Shown here: positions 19,851 through 20,525 of the stretch, one piece after another
Layout of the letters: each line of letters opens with the position of its first letter
Position numbering within the stretch: the stretch's first letter is position 1
Source: a virus
DNA: 20,525 bases
IMG/VR virus record: IMGVR_UViG_3300042343_000188
Span: 1 to 20,525 of that record
Reading direction: 5' to 3' (one strand)
The notes under the pieces: model-generated
The model's input: the letters and a program-made list of their open reading frames with translations, nothing else
Database searches by the model: none
What the model was told of the DNA's origin: nothing
Position numbers and translations under genes: made by a program

Positions 19851-20525
19851 AACACTATTGATTACAGGTGGTGCCGGGTTTATCGGTCACCACGTTATTG
19901 ACCTGTTCTTACAGAAAACTGATTGGAACATTGTGTCACTTGATCGCCTTGACTATTCAGGCAATCTAAATCGCCTTGATGACGTTGTTCGCCGCTATCC
20001 TGCTGAAACTCGTAAGAGAGTTAAGGTTGTGTATGGTGATCTTCGTGCAGAGGTTACATCGCTACAGGGAAACTTTATTGGTGATGTTGATTACATCCTT
20101 CACATGGCAGCATCGTCACACGTTGACCGCTCTATTGAAGATCCAATGTCATTCGTTATGGATAACGTTGTCGGTACAGTAAACATTCTAAACTTTGCCC
20201 GCAAGTGTAAGAACCTCAAGCGGTTCATCTATTTCTCCACTGACGAAGTTTTCGGTCCTGCTCCAGGTACCATTACATATGGTGAGCGTGATCGTTACAA
20301 CTCAACAAATCCATACTCAGCATCTAAGGCTGCTGGTGAAGAAATGTGCGTTTCGTTCGAGAACACATACAAGCTACCAATCTTCATTACTCACACAATG
20401 AACGTCTTTGGTCAGCGTCAGCACCCAGAGAAGTTTCTACCAATGTGTATTCGTAAGGTTCGCAATGAAGAAACTGTAACCATTCACTCTGATCCATCTA
20501 AGACAGTTCCTGGTTCACGTTTCTA
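19843..20525 (+). CDS. NDP-sugar 4,6-dehydratase (RmlB-like), 3' partial
   Basis: The frame is open to the window's end: 227 residues visible of an expected ~320-350. It is an extended short-chain dehydrogenase with GGAGFIG (residues 9-15, NAD-binding), then LDYSGNLNRL, the TDEVFG (Asp-Glu catalytic pair) strand, and YSASKA (YxxxK). The following NVFGQRQHPEKFLP is the substrate-side signature. This pattern is that of dTDP-glucose 4,6-dehydratase, which makes dTDP-4-keto-6-deoxyglucose for rhamnose and other 6-deoxysugars. GDP- or UDP-sugar substrates are possible since the C-terminus is missing. GGGAG (19829-19833) is nine bases upstream of the ATG, which overlaps the previous stop by eight bases. 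Confidence 0.85.
   Translation, partial: MSKTLLITGGAGFIGHHVIDLFLQKTDWNIVSLDRLDYSGNLNRLDDVVRRYPAETRKRVKVVYGDLRAEVTSLQGNFIGDVDYILHMAASSHVDRSIEDPMSFVMDNVVGTVNILNFARKCKNLKRFIYFSTDEVFGPAPGTITYGERDRYNSTNPYSASKAAGEEMCVSFENTYKLPIFITHTMNVFGQRQHPEKFLPMCIRKVRNEETVTIHSDPSKTVPGSRF

Noticed and set aside
1-20525. tRNA genes, CRISPR arrays, insertion sequences, integrase or attachment sites
   Set aside because: Intergenic gaps are all about 110 bases or less and hold promoters or hairpins; no cloverleaf, spaced direct repeats, transposase or terminal repeats were recognised.

Overview
The window is a dense, one-directional (all + strand) block of a T4-superfamily myovirus genome. The assignment rests on a set of T4 replisome and nucleotide genes in a T4-like order: the C-terminal half of recombination endonuclease subunit gp46, then dNMP kinase (gp1-like), sliding clamp gp45, clamp loader gp44 and gp62, and translational repressor RegA, plus a trimeric dUTPase, a PAAR tail-tip protein and an Hsp20 chaperone. 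The host cannot be read from the sequence. The promoters seen are ordinary sigma70-type (TTGACA/TATACT), and the DNA is moderately AT-rich. An alphaproteobacterial host would fit a CobS/CobT-like pair in a T4-like phage, but that is a guess.

Layout. 1-1093: end of gp46 and a small conserved-looking protein. 1090-3127: a 29-codon mini-ORF, a SAM methyltransferase, a 2OG-Fe(II) oxygenase, a small membrane protein and three very small hypothetical genes joined by overlapping stop/start codons. 3111-5015: a DUF4338 (DruA-type) protein, a GIY-YIG-like protein and a 47-residue membrane peptide. 5016-8917: a separately promoted module of a CobT-like VWA protein with an HExxH motif, its CobS/MoxR-like AAA+ partner, and a small winged-helix-like protein. 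This module has unusual hairpin-framed promoters and an interlocking inverted-repeat leader, and ends at a hairpin terminator. 8935-13313: a glycosyltransferase, dNMP kinase and the clamp/clamp-loader/RegA cluster, with two tiny membrane ORFs inserted. 13329-15084: dUTPase with an AT-hook tail, a PAAR protein, and Hsp20 from its own promoter. 15155-20525: a surface-sugar island of several glycosyltransferases (including a clear GT10 fucosyltransferase), a DUF707-like protein, a second 2OG-Fe(II) oxygenase, an unassigned protein and the start of an RmlB-like nucleotide-sugar 4,6-dehydratase that runs off the window.

How it fits together. The replisome genes form a translationally coupled cluster. 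In T4, gp46 lies upstream of gp45 with few genes between; here about 9.6 kb of accessory genes separates them. The accessory genes look like three add-ons: a conflict or nucleic-acid module (DruA-like, GIY-YIG-like), a AAA+/VWA protein-remodelling or chelatase-like module, and a glycan-building island. Several consensus sigma70 promoters, some lying inside genes, may divide the long array into separately expressed segments. No stretch above 300 bases lacks a gene. No tRNA, rRNA, CRISPR array or insertion sequence was recognised.
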